Shown piece by piece: positions 17,508-26,990 of a stretch of 64,000 nt of DNA (its first letter is position 1; each line of letters starts with the position of its first letter). This DNA comes from Anaerosacchariphilus hominis. GTDB lineage: Bacteria; Bacillota; Clostridia; Lachnospirales; Lachnospiraceae. The notes under the pieces were generated by a model. That model did not search any database and was not told the DNA's origin. It saw nothing but the letters and a program-made list of their open reading frames with translations. The stretch is taken from positions 310,001 to 374,000 of the forward strand of contig NZ_JACOOR010000004.1 of assembly GCF_014290175.1 (NCBI RefSeq), written 5' to 3'. The position numbers and the translations under genes are program-made.

Positions 17508-18319
17508 TCGTCCTCCAGAATCAGGGCCTGCGCCCGGTATCCCTCTGCTATCAGATCCAGCTGCCGGTCGAAACGCTCCAGCTGGTCGATGTCGTTCATG
17601 GCATAAATCCGGTAAAATTCATCCTGAATCTTCAGGATCTCCCGCTTATTGGCCACCTTGTACAGGTTCTGAATATTGTTCAGAATATCCGCTACGATAT
17701 TGGCCTGGATCCGGAAGGAAATCTGGGCATCCATGATCTCGCTGCGGACGGTGGACATCTCGTTGTCCAGAACGATGATGGCGTCCGCAGCGTTCAGAAG
17801 CCTTTCCTTGATGTGATCCGGAATCTCCCGTTTGTACTTATACTGGAGAGAATGCTCCACCGTGGCCCAGAAATTCATGGCCATAGTCCGGATCTGCACT
17901 TCCATCTGCAGCTTCTTTGGGCCGTCCAGGGTGTCTACCGTATAGTAAATAATCATATGATAGCTGCGGTAGCCGCTGCTTTTCATTTCCCGTATGTAAT
18001 CCCGCTCCTGTTTGATTTCCATGTCCTTTCGGGCGCGGATAATCTCCACCACCTTATCGATATCCTCCACAAACTGACAGATGATGCGGATACCGGCCAG
18101 ATCGGAAATCTTATCCTCGATATCTTCCAGATCGATCTTTTTCTTCTGGCATTTGTCCAGGATACTGGATATGCTCTTGACCCGGCCCTCCACCTGTTCG
18201 ATGGGGGAATAAAGTCCCCGGTCCCGATGCTCCTTAATCAGGTGGTTAAACTTGGTCATCACTTCCTTGACGGCCAGTTCATAGGGATTCAGGATCTCCC
18301 GCCACAGTTGTATCTCCAT
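17504..18319 (-). CDS. Small alarmone synthetase (RelP/RelQ-type GTP pyrophosphokinase)
   Basis: The protein transfers pyrophosphate from ATP to GTP/GDP to make (p)ppGpp, the starvation signal. It has a synthetase domain only, without the HD hydrolase or TGS/ACT domains of long Rel. Key segments are the GRVKSISSILDKC basic motif, DLAGIRIICQFVEDID, SSGYRSYHMIIYY, the QMEVQIRTMAMNFWATVEHSLQYKYK motif with the catalytic Glu, and a C-terminal helical region. 271 residues is at the long end for small synthetases. GGAGAGG precedes the ATG. It lies between the M23 gene and rsmF in one operon. Confidence 0.92.
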   Translation of the reverse strand: MEIQLWREILNPYELAVKEVMTKFNHLIKEHRDRGLYSPIEQVEGRVKSISSILDKCQKKKIDLEDIEDKISDLAGIRIICQFVEDIDKVVEIIRARKDMEIKQERDYIREMKSSGYRSYHMIIYYTVDTLDGPKKLQMEVQIRTMAMNFWATVEHSLQYKYKREIPDHIKERLLNAADAIIVLDNEMSTVRSEIMDAQISFRIQANIVADILNNIQNLYKVANKREILKIQDEFYRIYAMNDIDQLERFDRQLDLIAEGYRAQALILEDE

Positions 18320-18331
18320 AAAACCTCTCCT

Positions 18332-19012
18332 TTATTCTCTTCCATAAGGGAGCTTCGTGTGCTCCAGATATTTCAGAAACCAGTAAGGATTCACCGCCAG
18401 ATCCGGGAGTTCTCCGGTCCGCACATAGATACCGAAGTGCAGATGAACCGGAAACTGTCCGCTGGTGCCCTCCCGGGTTCCATATCCGGTATCGCCCATA
18501 TACCCCAGCAGCTGTCCGGCCTTCACCGGATCACCGGGCTGAAATTCCTCCGCATAGGAGGAAAGATGGGCATAGTAAAAATATACGTCATGGAGGGAGC
18601 GGACGCCGATACGCCAACCGCCTTTCTCCAGCCAGCCGATCTTTTCGACGGTTCCGTCGCTTACGCTCACCACCGGATAATAATCGCTCCGGTTCTCAGG
18701 CGGCATGAGATCCGTTCCCTCATGTCCGTAGCTGCCTCCGTAGGTCCGCTCAAACATCCAGCTGTTCTCATAGGAGACCGCTGTCTCTTTTTCTGCTTTA
18801 TCCTCAGGAATCGGAAAGTATTTCAGATCCTTCCAGATGTTCTCATACTGTTCAGCGAATTCCCGCATCAGGACTTCCGCCTGACTGTCGTCTTTCATTT
18901 CCGGAATATGTGCCCGGATCCAGGCAGTTTCCCAGGAGAGAAGGAGGCACAGGCAGAGTACCAGCAGGCAGCAGGACGCTTCCGTCAAAAGGACTGGCCG
19001 CAGTTGACGCAT
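18332..19012 (-). CDS. M23 family peptidoglycan endopeptidase, membrane anchored
   Basis: A single N-terminal hydrophobic segment (about residues 10-30) is followed by a linker and an M23/LytM domain. The zinc ligands are visible as HEGTD and HLHFG, with the YYAHLSSY segment between. It should cut peptide cross-bridges of cell-wall peptidoglycan outside the membrane. Length is 226 residues. The start has GGAG 8 bases upstream. A TATAAT box inside a dyad lies just upstream (see 19026-19064), so this gene probably heads the operon that continues with the alarmone synthetase. Confidence 0.88.
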   Translation of the reverse strand: MRQLRPVLLTEASCCLLVLCLCLLLSWETAWIRAHIPEMKDDSQAEVLMREFAEQYENIWKDLKYFPIPEDKAEKETAVSYENSWMFERTYGGSYGHEGTDLMPPENRSDYYPVVSVSDGTVEKIGWLEKGGWRIGVRSLHDVYFYYAHLSSYAEEFQPGDPVKAGQLLGYMGDTGYGTREGTSGQFPVHLHFGIYVRTGELPDLAVNPYWFLKYLEHTKLPYGRE

Positions 19013-19025
19013 AGATAGCTCCGTT

Positions 19026-19064
19026 CTGAAATCATACTAACATTATAGTATATGCTTATTTCAG
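19026..19064. promoter_or_regulatory. Long dyad with -10 box between pepD and the M23 gene
   Basis: Outer arms CTGAAAT (19026-19032) and ATTTCAG (19058-19064) and inner arms ATACTA/TAGTAT form an imperfect dyad. A minus-strand TATAAT (19042-19047) lies at its centre; no good -35 box is visible. It overlaps the pepD stop. It may be an operator for the M23 operon or a weak end structure for pepD. Confidence 0.4.
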
Positions 19065-20504
19065 AGCTTTCAGAACTTCAACAACAAAATGATAGATTCG
19101 TTCCGTGGAGGAAATGCTTAAACGCTCCTTGGGCGTATGAATGTCGTACAGGTTCGGTCCAATGGATACGCAGTCCAGGCCCTCCATTTTGCCGCTGAAG
19201 AGGCCGCATTCCAGACCTGCGTGGATGGCCAGAACCTTCGGTTCCTGACCGTAGAGATTCTGGTATACGGATACCATGGTATCCCGAAGCTCGGACTCAT
19301 GACGGTACTCCCAGCCCGGGTAATTGCCCTTCTCTTCGTAGGTTCCGCCCACGAATTCAATGCAGTGGCGGAGACGGTTTCCGAGCTCCAGCTTTTCGGA
19401 TTCCACGGAGCTTCGCACGCTGAAGATAGCCTTTGCCTCAGTCTCCTCCAGGCGCAGAATACCCAGATTCAGGGATGTCTGTACCAGTCCGGGGATGTCC
19501 ATGCTGTTGCGGATGACGCCATTGGGAACCATGTGGAGTACATACATGAGGATGGCTGCGCTCTTGGGGGTCAGAGCCTTTCCGCTCTGCCCTCCCTCGT
19601 TCACAAAGCTGACGGTGACTCCGGCATCGCTGGAAGCATACTCCTCTTTATAGGTGTTGTTCAGCTGCTGCAGCGCTTCTTCCAGACGGGAAGTCTCCTC
19701 TTCCGGCACGTAAAGCACGGCTTTGGTGCTTCTGGGAATGGCATTATCCATCAAGCCGCCCTCCAGGGCTGCGATGCGGAAGTTCACCACGTCATCCAGG
19801 GCACAGAGGGCACGGCCCATGAGAATGTTGGAATTTCCATGTTCTTTGTGAATCTCAGCGCCGGAATGTCCGCCCAGCAGGCCGTCTACGGTGACGGTGT
19901 AGCGGATGCCTTTCGTATCCTGGTATTCAGCCGGGATATGAAGAATACTATCCATGCCTCCCGCGCAGCTGACAGTAAAGATGCCCTCCTCCTCGGAGTC
20001 AATGTTGATGAGCTTCCGGCCCTTTAGATGGGAGGTATCCAGATCCTTGGCTCCTAAAAGTCCCACTTCCTCTCCTGTGGTAAAGAGGCACTCCAGACGG
20101 GGGTGAGCGAGGCTGTCGTCATCCAGGACAGCCAGAGCGATGGCCACGGCGATGCCGTCGTCTCCGCCCAGGGTCGTACCCTTTGCATAAACGAAATCGC
20201 CGTCTACTGCAAGCTCCAGGGGATCCTTCTGGAAGTCGATGGTACAGTCGGCTTCCTTCTCACATACCATGTCCAGATGACCCTGGAGAATGACAGTGGG
20301 AGCGTCCTCATAGCCTTTGGAAGCTTCCTTTACAATGACCACATTGTTGGATTCATCGCAGGAAACGGCCAGTCCCCGTTCTCTGGCAAAGTCCATACAG
20401 TAACGGGCAGCTCCGGCCTCATTGCCGGATCCCCGGGGAATCCGGGTCAGAGCCTCAAAATACTCAAATACTTTTTCCGGTTTTAATCCTTCTAATACGC
20501 GCAT
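19056..20504 (-). CDS. pepD: Aminoacyl-histidine dipeptidase PepD
   Basis: This M20-family zinc dipeptidase cleaves Xaa-His and other dipeptides. Visible are LQGHLDMVCEK (zinc His and Asp), GTTLGGDDGIAVAIALAVL, LFTTGEEVGLLGA with catalytic and zinc-binding Glu, and the late AIHAGLECGLF segment. The start MRVLEGLKPEKVFEYF at 20504 has AAGGAGG; the upstream in-frame ATG does not. At 482 residues it is the normal size. It is divergent from ylbJ with only 31 bases between the starts. Role: peptide use in the cytosol. Confidence 0.94.
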   Translation of the reverse strand: MRVLEGLKPEKVFEYFEALTRIPRGSGNEAGAARYCMDFARERGLAVSCDESNNVVIVKEASKGYEDAPTVILQGHLDMVCEKEADCTIDFQKDPLELAVDGDFVYAKGTTLGGDDGIAVAIALAVLDDDSLAHPRLECLFTTGEEVGLLGAKDLDTSHLKGRKLINIDSEEEGIFTVSCAGGMDSILHIPAEYQDTKGIRYTVTVDGLLGGHSGAEIHKEHGNSNILMGRALCALDDVVNFRIAALEGGLMDNAIPRSTKAVLYVPEEETSRLEEALQQLNNTYKEEYASSDAGVTVSFVNEGGQSGKALTPKSAAILMYVLHMVPNGVIRNSMDIPGLVQTSLNLGILRLEETEAKAIFSVRSSVESEKLELGNRLRHCIEFVGGTYEEKGNYPGWEYRHESELRDTMVSVYQNLYGQEPKVLAIHAGLECGLFSGKMEGLDCVSIGPNLYDIHTPKERLSISSTERIYHFVVEVLKALK

Positions 20505-20535
20505 AATAGTCCTCCTTGTATTCATACAGTAGTTT

Positions 20536-21477
20536 ATGAAGAAAAAATATGTTTATTTATTTCTGACAGCTGTTTTGTTTCTTTATCTTCTATGCAGACC
20601 GGGGCAGGCCTCCGGGGCGGCGGCAGCCGGTATTCTGCTGTGGTTCCGCTCTCTGCTGCCGGTTCTTCTGCCCTTCTTTATCCTGTCTGGGCTCCTGACG
20701 GCCCTGGACGGAACGGCTTCCCTGACCCGGCTGATTTATCCGGTGCTGCGCCGGTGCTTCGGCTGTTCCCCGGAAGGCTGTTTCTGTCTGGTGGCGGGCT
20801 TCCTCTGCGGCTATCCGGTGGGGGCCAGGACGGCGGGCGATCTGGTGCGGAACCGGAAAATCTCCCGGGAGGAGGGACAGTATCTGCTTTCTTTCTGTAA
20901 CAACGCCAGTCCGGCTTTTCTGACCGGCTACTGCCTCACCGACTGCCTGAAACTGCCGAAGCTGGTTCCTTTGTCCCTGGGGCTGATCTACGGCGTTCCC
21001 CTGCTCTATGGAATGATCGTGCGAAAGGGAAGGATGTTTCCCATCCTGTCCGCAGAAAAAAAGACATCCGGATCTCAAATCAGCTTTAAAATCGTAGATG
21101 CCTGTATCATGGACGGCCTGGAAAGTATCCTGAAGCTGGGTGGCTATGTCATCCTCTTTTCCATGCTGGCGCAGCTCCTGAAGGAGCTTCCGCTTCCCAG
21201 TCCGGTTCTTACCTGTATCGGAACAGGGCTTCTGGAAATCACCAACGGAATCGCGGATACTGCCGTCTGTCCGGGACTATCCGGGAATACTGCCTGGAGC
21301 CTGGCCATGGCCTTTGCAGCTTTTGGAGGTCTCTCCGGTACGGCGCAGACGGAAAGCATGATTCAGGGAAGCGGTCTGTCCACAGGAGCTTACCTGAAAG
21401 CAAAGGCAGGTACTTCCCTGATAGTCTTTTTGCTGTGCGGCCTGCTTTGTCTTTATTCCGCCTCTTCGGGATTCTGA
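20536..21477 (+). CDS. ylbJ: YlbJ-like sporulation membrane protein (nucleoside-recognition family)
   Basis: The 313-residue protein has about eight membrane helices and the nucleoside-recognition/Gate motifs GFLCGYPVGARTAGDLV and SFCNNASPAFLTGY typical of YlbJ. In Bacillus YlbJ is a sigma-E protein needed for spore cortex formation. In many Firmicutes it sits beside rsmD and coaD, as here, but it is encoded on the opposite strand and its 3' end overlaps the coiled-coil gene by 25 bases. No ribosome site better than AGT-rich sequence is evident upstream, so expression may be weak. Confidence 0.88.
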   Translation: MKKKYVYLFLTAVLFLYLLCRPGQASGAAAAGILLWFRSLLPVLLPFFILSGLLTALDGTASLTRLIYPVLRRCFGCSPEGCFCLVAGFLCGYPVGARTAGDLVRNRKISREEGQYLLSFCNNASPAFLTGYCLTDCLKLPKLVPLSLGLIYGVPLLYGMIVRKGRMFPILSAEKKTSGSQISFKIVDACIMDGLESILKLGGYVILFSMLAQLLKELPLPSPVLTCIGTGLLEITNGIADTAVCPGLSGNTAWSLAMAFAAFGGLSGTAQTESMIQGSGLSTGAYLKAKAGTSLIVFLLCGLLCLYSASSGF

Positions 21478-22031
21478 ACAGCCGTATCGGACATGGCCGG
21501 AGCCAACTCCGCCCGATTGTTGGCGAGAATCTCGCTGAAATTGTTCAGAGAATTCATCATGGACTCGTAGCGGGCCGCATGATTCTCCATGGTCTGACGG
21601 ATCAGGTTCTGGAGATTTCCCAGCATATCGTCGGTGTAACGCATGGCCTGCATCCGGTATTCATTGGCCTCCATGGTGGCGGCGTCCAGACGCTTCTGGG
21701 CCTCTGCCTCAGCGGCTGCCATGATCTCATTTGCCTGCACATAGGCCTGCTGCATGATTTCGTGCTCGTTGATCAATTCGGTCGTATGTATATTGGCCTC
21801 CTTGATGATGGCATCTGCCTTTGCCTGGGCGTCTGCCAGAATGGCGTCCCGGTTTGCCAGAACCTTCTGATAACGTTTAATCTCCTCGGGGGTCTTCATG
21901 CGAAGCTCCCGCAGAAGCTCTTCGATCTCTTCTTTATTGACGATAATATTTGTCTTTGACAGGGTCTGAGGCTTGCAGCCGTCAATATACTCCTCTATCT
22001 CCTCGATGATCTGTTCGATCTTGCTGCTCAT
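21453..22031 (-). CDS. Coiled-coil protein, V-ATPase subunit H-like
   Basis: The 192-residue protein is nearly all helix and has long heptad-like stretches rich in Ala/Glu/Lys (ILADAQAKADAIIKEANIH, EIMAAAEAEAQKRLDAATME). Relatives in Lachnospiraceae are labelled as V-type ATPase subunit E/H-like only because of the coiled coil; the true role is unknown, perhaps a DivIVA-like scaffold. MSSKIEQIIEEIEEYID at 22031 is preferred to the ATG at 22037 because AGGAG is 8 bases upstream of the first and too close to the second. It ends the proB operon. Confidence 0.78.
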   Translation of the reverse strand: MSSKIEQIIEEIEEYIDGCKPQTLSKTNIIVNKEEIEELLRELRMKTPEEIKRYQKVLANRDAILADAQAKADAIIKEANIHTTELINEHEIMQQAYVQANEIMAAAEAEAQKRLDAATMEANEYRMQAMRYTDDMLGNLQNLIRQTMENHAARYESMMNSLNNFSEILANNRAELAPAMSDTAVQNPEEAE

Positions 22032-22073
22032 ATCCATTCTCCTCTCATCATGGACCGGAGCTGCCGGTCTTTT

Positions 22074-22565
22074 TTATAATTCATAAAGCTCGTGCATCCT
22101 GCTTCGGATCTTCTCTTCCACGTAAGGCGGAACAAAGGCGGAAATGTCACCGCCGAAAGCGGCCACTTCTTTGACGGTCGTGGAGCTAAGGTAAGCGTAC
22201 TCCAGACTGGTGGTCAGAAACAGCGTATCCAGATCCGGACTCATAATCCGGTTGGTCTGTGCCATCTGAAGCTCATAGTCGAAATCCGTGATGGCACGCA
22301 GGCCCCGGACGATAATATGGGCTTCACACTCCTTTGCGAAATCCACCAGAAGTCCTGTAAAGGAACGAATCTTGATATTGGGATATTCCTTTGTCACTTC
22401 TTCTAACATCTTAACACGTTCTTCCACAGAAAACAACGGAGATTTGGCCCGGTTATTCAGGACGCCCACTACCAGCTCGTCCACGATTCTTGAGGACCGG
22501 ACGATCACGTCCAGATGGCCCTTGGTTACCGGGTCAAAACTTCCTGCGTATATTGCTCTAATCAT
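22074..22565 (-). CDS. coaD: Phosphopantetheine adenylyltransferase
   Basis: CoaD transfers AMP from ATP to 4'-phosphopantetheine, the fourth step of coenzyme A synthesis. The nucleotidyltransferase motif [14 protein letters not shown] and the late STTVKEVA segment (the ISSTxVR-like motif) are present, along with [21 protein letters not shown]. The length of 163 residues is standard. GGAGACAG precedes the start. The rsmD-coaD order is conserved across Firmicutes. Confidence 0.97.
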   Translation of the reverse strand: MIRAIYAGSFDPVTKGHLDVIVRSSRIVDELVVGVLNNRAKSPLFSVEERVKMLEEVTKEYPNIKIRSFTGLLVDFAKECEAHIIVRGLRAITDFDYELQMAQTNRIMSPDLDTLFLTTSLEYAYLSSTTVKEVAAFGGDISAFVPPYVEEKIRSRMHELYEL

Positions 22566-22576
22566 CTGTCTCCCTC

Positions 22577-23125
22577 TTACAGCTCTATAAAGAGATGTTT
22601 ATTTGTTTTGTATTTTTTAACTTTGCGGATGGTATATCCCAGATCCTGGATCCAGTCTGTATCCTCGGAAAGGGCGGCTTCCAGAATCACCGTACCCTCC
22701 TCTGTGAGAAGGGATGAGCTGCGAAGATATTCCAGAATCTCCCGTTCAAGCCCCTTGCCGTAGGGTGGATCCAGAAAAATCAGATCAAAGGGTTCTTCTC
22801 CCTCCAGCACCCGGAGAGCGCCCAGGGCGTCCATGAAAAATACCCGGGCCCGATCCTGAAACCGGGTGAAGGCCAGGTTCTCTTCGATGCACTGGCAGGC
22901 CTTTCGGTTGTTCTCCGCGAAGGCGGCAAAGTCCGCACCGCGGCTTAAGGCTTCGATGCCGATGGCGCCGCTTCCTCCGAAGAGATCCAGAAACCGGCAG
23001 CCCGGAATCTCCGGCTGCAGCATATTAAACAGGGTTTCCTTGATCCGGTCGGTGGTGGGCCGGGTATCCAGCCCTTCGATGCATTTGAGCGGCATGCTTC
23101 TGGCCGTTCCTGCGATGACTCTCAT
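22577..23125 (-). CDS. rsmD: 16S rRNA (guanine966-N2)-methyltransferase
   Basis: The protein starts [36 protein letters not shown], the RsmD signature. The S-adenosylmethionine motif is [20 protein letters not shown], and [13 protein letters not shown] is the DPPY catalytic motif. It methylates G966 of 16S rRNA during 30S assembly. 182 residues is normal. Its start lies 4 bases after the ProA fusion and coaD follows after 11 bases. Confidence 0.95.
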   Translation of the reverse strand: MRVIAGTARSMPLKCIEGLDTRPTTDRIKETLFNMLQPEIPGCRFLDLFGGSGAIGIEALSRGADFAAFAENNRKACQCIEENLAFTRFQDRARVFFMDALGALRVLEGEEPFDLIFLDPPYGKGLEREILEYLRSSSLLTEEGTVILEAALSEDTDWIQDLGYTIRKVKKYKTNKHLFIEL

Positions 23126-23129
23126 GGCG

Positions 23130-24962
23130 TTACCCCCTTACCTGACCGTTTCCGGTGATTTCGTATTTATAGGAGGTCAGGGCGATAAGTCCCATGGGAC
23201 CTCTGGCATGCAGCTTCTGGGTGCTGATGCCGATCTCCGCGCCGAAGCCGAACTCAAAGCCGTCCGTAAACCGGGTAGAGGCGTTCACATAGACGGCCGC
23301 GGCATCAATTTCTCGGAGAAACTGCTCCGCATGGGCCGGATTCTCTGTGATAATGGCCTCGGAATGGCCGGTATTGTAGCGGTTAATATGGGCAATGGCT
23401 TCTTCGATGGAGTCCACGGTTTTCACGGACAGAATGTAGTCCAGGTATTCCGTTCCCCAGTCCGCCTCCGTGGCCGCCTTCATGGGAATGCAGGAGGAAG
23501 CGGCCTCGTCGCCCCGGAGTTCCACATCCTTTGGAGCCAGCTTTTTGGCCAGCATGGGGAGAAACTCCTGGCTGACGCTGCGGTGTACCACCAGGGATTC
23601 ACAGGCATTGCAAACGCCGATACGCTGGGTCTTGGCATTGTATATAATATCTGCCGCCATGGAAAGATCCGCAGCGTCGTCCACATAGATATGACAGTTT
23701 CCGGAGCCGGTCTCGATGACCGGAATGGTGCTATTGTTCACCACGGTAGCGATGAGCCCCGCGCTTCCCCGGGGAATCAGCACATCTATGTAACGGTTCA
23801 GCTTCATAAAGGCAGAAGCTGTCTCACGGCTGGTATCGGAAAGAAGCTGAATGGCAGAAGCCGGACAGCCACAGTCCTCCAGGGCTCTCTGAAGGACTTC
23901 CACGATGGCCTGATTAGAATGGATGGCATCGCTTCCGCCCCGGAGTACCACAGGGTTTCCGGTCTTGAAACAGAGACCGAAGGCGTCGGCAGTCACATTG
24001 GGTCGTGCCTCGTAGATGATGCCGATGACGCCTAAGGGCACCCGTACCCGGCGGATATGGAGGCCATTTTCCGGGGTCCACTCTTCCATCACTTCCCCGA
24101 TGGGGTCAGGCAGGGCTGCGATTTGACGAAGTCCCTCCGCCATGGCAGCGATACGCTCCCGGCTCAGCTGAAGGCGATCCAGAAGACCGGTCTTCATGCC
24201 CTTTGCCAGGCCTGCGTCCATATCAAGCGCATTGGCATCCAGGATATGCTCCGTCTCGTCAATGAGCCGGGCTGCAGCGTGAAGCAGTACCAGATCCTTC
24301 TTTTCCCGGTCCAGAACCCGGAGCGCCGGCTCCGCTTCCTTTGCCTTTTGCCCGATAGCCTCCAGGGAGGCTGCCACAGTATCTCCGATGATCCGCTTTT
24401 CGGTAACGATCTTTTCCGGGCAGATATCGAAGGACTCGAAAGGCACGGACTCCTTCACCTGGAACTCAAAGGCCAGAGCAATGTGGGGAAGGGCCGGATG
24501 TGCTTCCAGAAAACGGTCGTAAAAGCCGCCGCCATAACCGATCCGATGCCGTTCCTCGTCAAAGGCCACGCCGGGCATCAGCATCAGGGCATGGCTCTCG
24601 TCCGCCTTATCGTCGGCGGGGTGTATCTCGTAGGGCTCCCGGATACCGAAATAGCCCTCCTCCAGATCCGTTTCCAGGGAGGTGATATAGAAAAACTTCA
24701 TGTCCTGTCCCAACACTTTTGGGACAGCCACACGCTTGCCGTCGGCCCAGGCAGCCCGGATAATATCCGAGGTCTCTACCTCATGCTTGCAGTCCACGTA
24801 AGCGTAAATCACATCTGCCTTCTGATACTCCGGCAGGGTCAGTACCAGATCCCGCAGAGCCAGGCTCATCTGATGAATCTCTTCATCGGTGTGAGCGGCG
24901 CGGAGCGCCTTGATCTCCTTGCGGAGCGCTTTTTTTTCAGTTACCTTTTCTGTCTGCATCAT
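23130..24962 (-). CDS. proA: Fused 5-formyltetrahydrofolate cyclo-ligase / gamma-glutamyl phosphate reductase
   Basis: Two complete enzymes share one frame. Residues about 5-190 are a 5-formyl-THF cyclo-ligase ([48 protein letters not shown]), which recycles 5-formyl-THF using ATP. Residues about 200-610 are ProA ([45 protein letters not shown], catalytic Cys in [10 protein letters not shown] near 451), which reduces glutamyl-5-phosphate to the semialdehyde for proline synthesis. No stop or frameshift separates them. The ATG at 24962 is preferred; a GTG at 24971 and ATG at 24959 are alternatives, and none has a strong ribosome site. It overlaps DUF896 and follows proB by two genes. Confidence 0.93.
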   Translation of the reverse strand: MMQTEKVTEKKALRKEIKALRAAHTDEEIHQMSLALRDLVLTLPEYQKADVIYAYVDCKHEVETSDIIRAAWADGKRVAVPKVLGQDMKFFYITSLETDLEEGYFGIREPYEIHPADDKADESHALMLMPGVAFDEERHRIGYGGGFYDRFLEAHPALPHIALAFEFQVKESVPFESFDICPEKIVTEKRIIGDTVAASLEAIGQKAKEAEPALRVLDREKKDLVLLHAAARLIDETEHILDANALDMDAGLAKGMKTGLLDRLQLSRERIAAMAEGLRQIAALPDPIGEVMEEWTPENGLHIRRVRVPLGVIGIIYEARPNVTADAFGLCFKTGNPVVLRGGSDAIHSNQAIVEVLQRALEDCGCPASAIQLLSDTSRETASAFMKLNRYIDVLIPRGSAGLIATVVNNSTIPVIETGSGNCHIYVDDAADLSMAADIIYNAKTQRIGVCNACESLVVHRSVSQEFLPMLAKKLAPKDVELRGDEAASSCIPMKAATEADWGTEYLDYILSVKTVDSIEEAIAHINRYNTGHSEAIITENPAHAEQFLREIDAAAVYVNASTRFTDGFEFGFGAEIGISTQKLHARGPMGLIALTSYKYEITGNGQVRG

Positions 24963-25161
24963 ACTTTTCACCCAGATTCACGATACTTCCGTCCTGTTCC
25001 TGAATATCAATGTGGTTCAGCTGACCACGGAGATTCATCCGGACGGCTTCAATATATTCCAGTCTCAGAAGCTTCTGCTCCTTTTTTTCTTCTTCTGTCA
25101 GGCCCTCCGCCTTGGAACGGCGGTAGAGCTCATTGATACGCGCAATCTTATCTGCGTCCAT
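24937..25161 (-). CDS. DUF896 (YnzC-like) small protein
   Basis: The 74-residue protein ([29 protein letters not shown] then [20 protein letters not shown]) is a member of DUF896/UPF0291, small helical Firmicute proteins linked to the SOS operon in Bacillus but with no known activity. TAAGGAGGA lies 9 bases upstream of the start at 25161. Its end overlaps the beginning of the cyclo-ligase/ProA gene by 26 bases, so the two are translationally coupled. Confidence 0.93.
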   Translation of the reverse strand: MDADKIARINELYRRSKAEGLTEEEKKEQKLLRLEYIEAVRMNLRGQLNHIDIQEQDGSIVNLGEKYDADRKGN

Positions 25162-25192
25162 GTGTAGTTGTTCCTCCTTATGTACAGCGGTT

Positions 25193-26062
25193 TCACCTGG
25201 GATCAGGTCCTTCCCACCCTGCAAAATCCGCGGTTTTCTCAAAGATGTCCTTTGCGTATTCATAGCCGTGCTCATAAAAACGCGTGAGTACGTCCACATG
25301 ATTTTCCGTATTTTTCACCACCGGAACCTGGGGACGGATGACGAAGACGTGTCCCCGGCTTTCCAGATCCTCGATGAGTTCCATGGTGCGGTTATAATAA
25401 TAAGCCCGGTACTTGATGGCGTGAATCAGATTCGGGTACTTCTGATACATGATCTGTGCCATCTTCAGGGTCTTCTTTGCGGGAGCCTTCCGGTATCCTT
25501 CCTGTCTCGTCAGAATGATGACCGGCTTTTTCACTCCGTCGTGCAGGGCCTTCCGGATGGGGACGGAATCAGCTACGCCGCCGTCTACCATAGGAACGCC
25601 GTCCACATCCACCACCGGTGACACCACCGGAAGGCTGGAGGAAGCACGGCAGATGGCCATGAGCCGCTGACGGTCGGAGGTCTCGTTTAAATACTCCGCC
25701 TTTCCCGTGAGACAGTTGGTGGCGGTCAGAATACAGGTCATATCCGAAGAAAAATAGGTATCATAGTCAAAGGGAATGATTTTATTGGGAAACAGATCAA
25801 AAATCAAATCCATATTAAAAAGACTGTGGGTTTTGATCAGAGACTTCATCCCCACGTAGCTTCCGGCCTCCAGAAAGTCGATGGTGCAGGTCTTCATCCG
25901 CCCCGGCTGCCGGGAGACATAGTTTACTGCATTGCAGGCCCCCGCCGAAACACCGATGACGTAGGGAAGATACATGCCCTGTTCCATAAAATAATCCAGT
26001 ACGCCGGCTGTAAAAACGCCTCTTGTGCCTCCGCCTTCCAAAATCATGCCTGATTTTTTCAT
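25193..26062 (-). CDS. Patatin-like phospholipase
   Basis: A patatin domain covers the 289 residues: oxyanion loop EGGGTRGVFTAGVLD, nucleophile Ser in GVSAGACNA, and the Asp of the dyad in PMVDGGVADS. There is no signal peptide, so it probably acts on lipids from the cytosol as a serine acyl hydrolase. The closest bacterial type is the YjjU/RssA-like branch. Its ATG overlaps the proB stop by 4 bases (ATGA) with GGAGG inside proB, so it is coupled to proline synthesis genes although no metabolic link is known. Confidence 0.92.
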   Translation of the reverse strand: MKKSGMILEGGGTRGVFTAGVLDYFMEQGMYLPYVIGVSAGACNAVNYVSRQPGRMKTCTIDFLEAGSYVGMKSLIKTHSLFNMDLIFDLFPNKIIPFDYDTYFSSDMTCILTATNCLTGKAEYLNETSDRQRLMAICRASSSLPVVSPVVDVDGVPMVDGGVADSVPIRKALHDGVKKPVIILTRQEGYRKAPAKKTLKMAQIMYQKYPNLIHAIKYRAYYYNRTMELIEDLESRGHVFVIRPQVPVVKNTENHVDVLTRFYEHGYEYAKDIFEKTADFAGWEGPDPR

Positions 26063-26910
26063 GAAAAATGCGCCTCCAGAAATGTTTTTAAATCAAACTG
26101 TTCGTCTTTATTCGCCTGAAAAAAGGTGCCGTAGGGCTGGCCGTCCATGATCCGGTGAAGTACCGACATATCCGCTCCGTTGGCGATGAGCATATCAGCC
26201 CCCACGGAGGTGGCAAGCTCCGCAGCGATGAGTTTGGTAGTCATGCCGCCGGTGCCCAGACCGCTGACCGCGTCCTTTCCCATGCTTTTCAGGTTCCCAT
26301 CCAGCTCCTTCACATAGGGAATAAACTCCGCCTCCGGATTCAGACTCGGATTGTCCGTATAAAGGCCGTCGATGTCAGAAAGCAGGATCAGAAGATCCGC
26401 CTCCACCAGGGAGGCCACAATGGCGGACAGGGTATCATTGTCGCCGTGGAGAATCTCAAAGGTGGAGATACTGTCGTTGGCATTGACTACGGGGATGGCA
26501 CCCAACTCCAGAAGCTCCTCAAAGGTGTCCTGGGCGTGACGGCGGTTCTTCTGATTCAGCATGGTATTTCGGGTCATGAGAATTTGGGCCGCCACCTGGT
26601 TGTATTCCGCGAAAAACTTCTGGTAGATCATCATAAGCCGGGCCTGGCCGATGGCCGCGCAGGCCTGCTTTAAGGATACCCGGTCGGGCTTTTCCTTAAG
26701 CCCAGCGGCCTTGCGCCCCACACCGATGGCTCCGGAGGTCACCAGAATCACGTCGCGCCCCTGATTGTGCAGATCGGAAAGCTCCCGAACCAGACGCTCC
26801 ACTTTGATGAGGTCGAGACCGCCCGTCTCCGGGTGGATCAGGGAGGAGGTTCCCACTTTCACGACGATTCGCTTTTTATCTTTTATCTCTTCTCTATAGT
26901 GCTCTCTCAT
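26059..26910 (-). CDS. proB: Glutamate 5-kinase, short form without PUA domain
   Basis: ProB phosphorylates L-glutamate with ATP, the first step of proline synthesis. Motifs seen are RIVVKVGTSSLIHPETG, LVTSGAIGVGRKAAGL, VVNANDSISTFEILHGDNDTLSAIVA, LLILLSDIDGLYTDNP and GLGTGGMTTKLIAA. At 283 residues it ends after the kinase domain, lacking the C-terminal PUA domain of longer ProB proteins; such short forms are common in Clostridia. GAGGAT lies upstream. It heads the operon with patatin, DUF896, the ProA fusion, rsmD, coaD and the coiled-coil gene. Confidence 0.96.
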   Translation of the reverse strand: MREHYREEIKDKKRIVVKVGTSSLIHPETGGLDLIKVERLVRELSDLHNQGRDVILVTSGAIGVGRKAAGLKEKPDRVSLKQACAAIGQARLMMIYQKFFAEYNQVAAQILMTRNTMLNQKNRRHAQDTFEELLELGAIPVVNANDSISTFEILHGDNDTLSAIVASLVEADLLILLSDIDGLYTDNPSLNPEAEFIPYVKELDGNLKSMGKDAVSGLGTGGMTTKLIAAELATSVGADMLIANGADMSVLHRIMDGQPYGTFFQANKDEQFDLKTFLEAHFS

Positions 26911-26990
26911 GATTTTTTATCCTCAGATTTCTTCTTTCTGTCTTTTCTCTTCTGTCATTCTGATGAAAAGGTATCATTTCTAACTTTACA

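Noticed and set aside
17495..19018. Plus-strand open frame of 507 codons
   Set aside because: It lies opposite the alarmone synthetase and M23 genes, which have clear family motifs and ribosome sites. Its composition is that of an antisense shadow.
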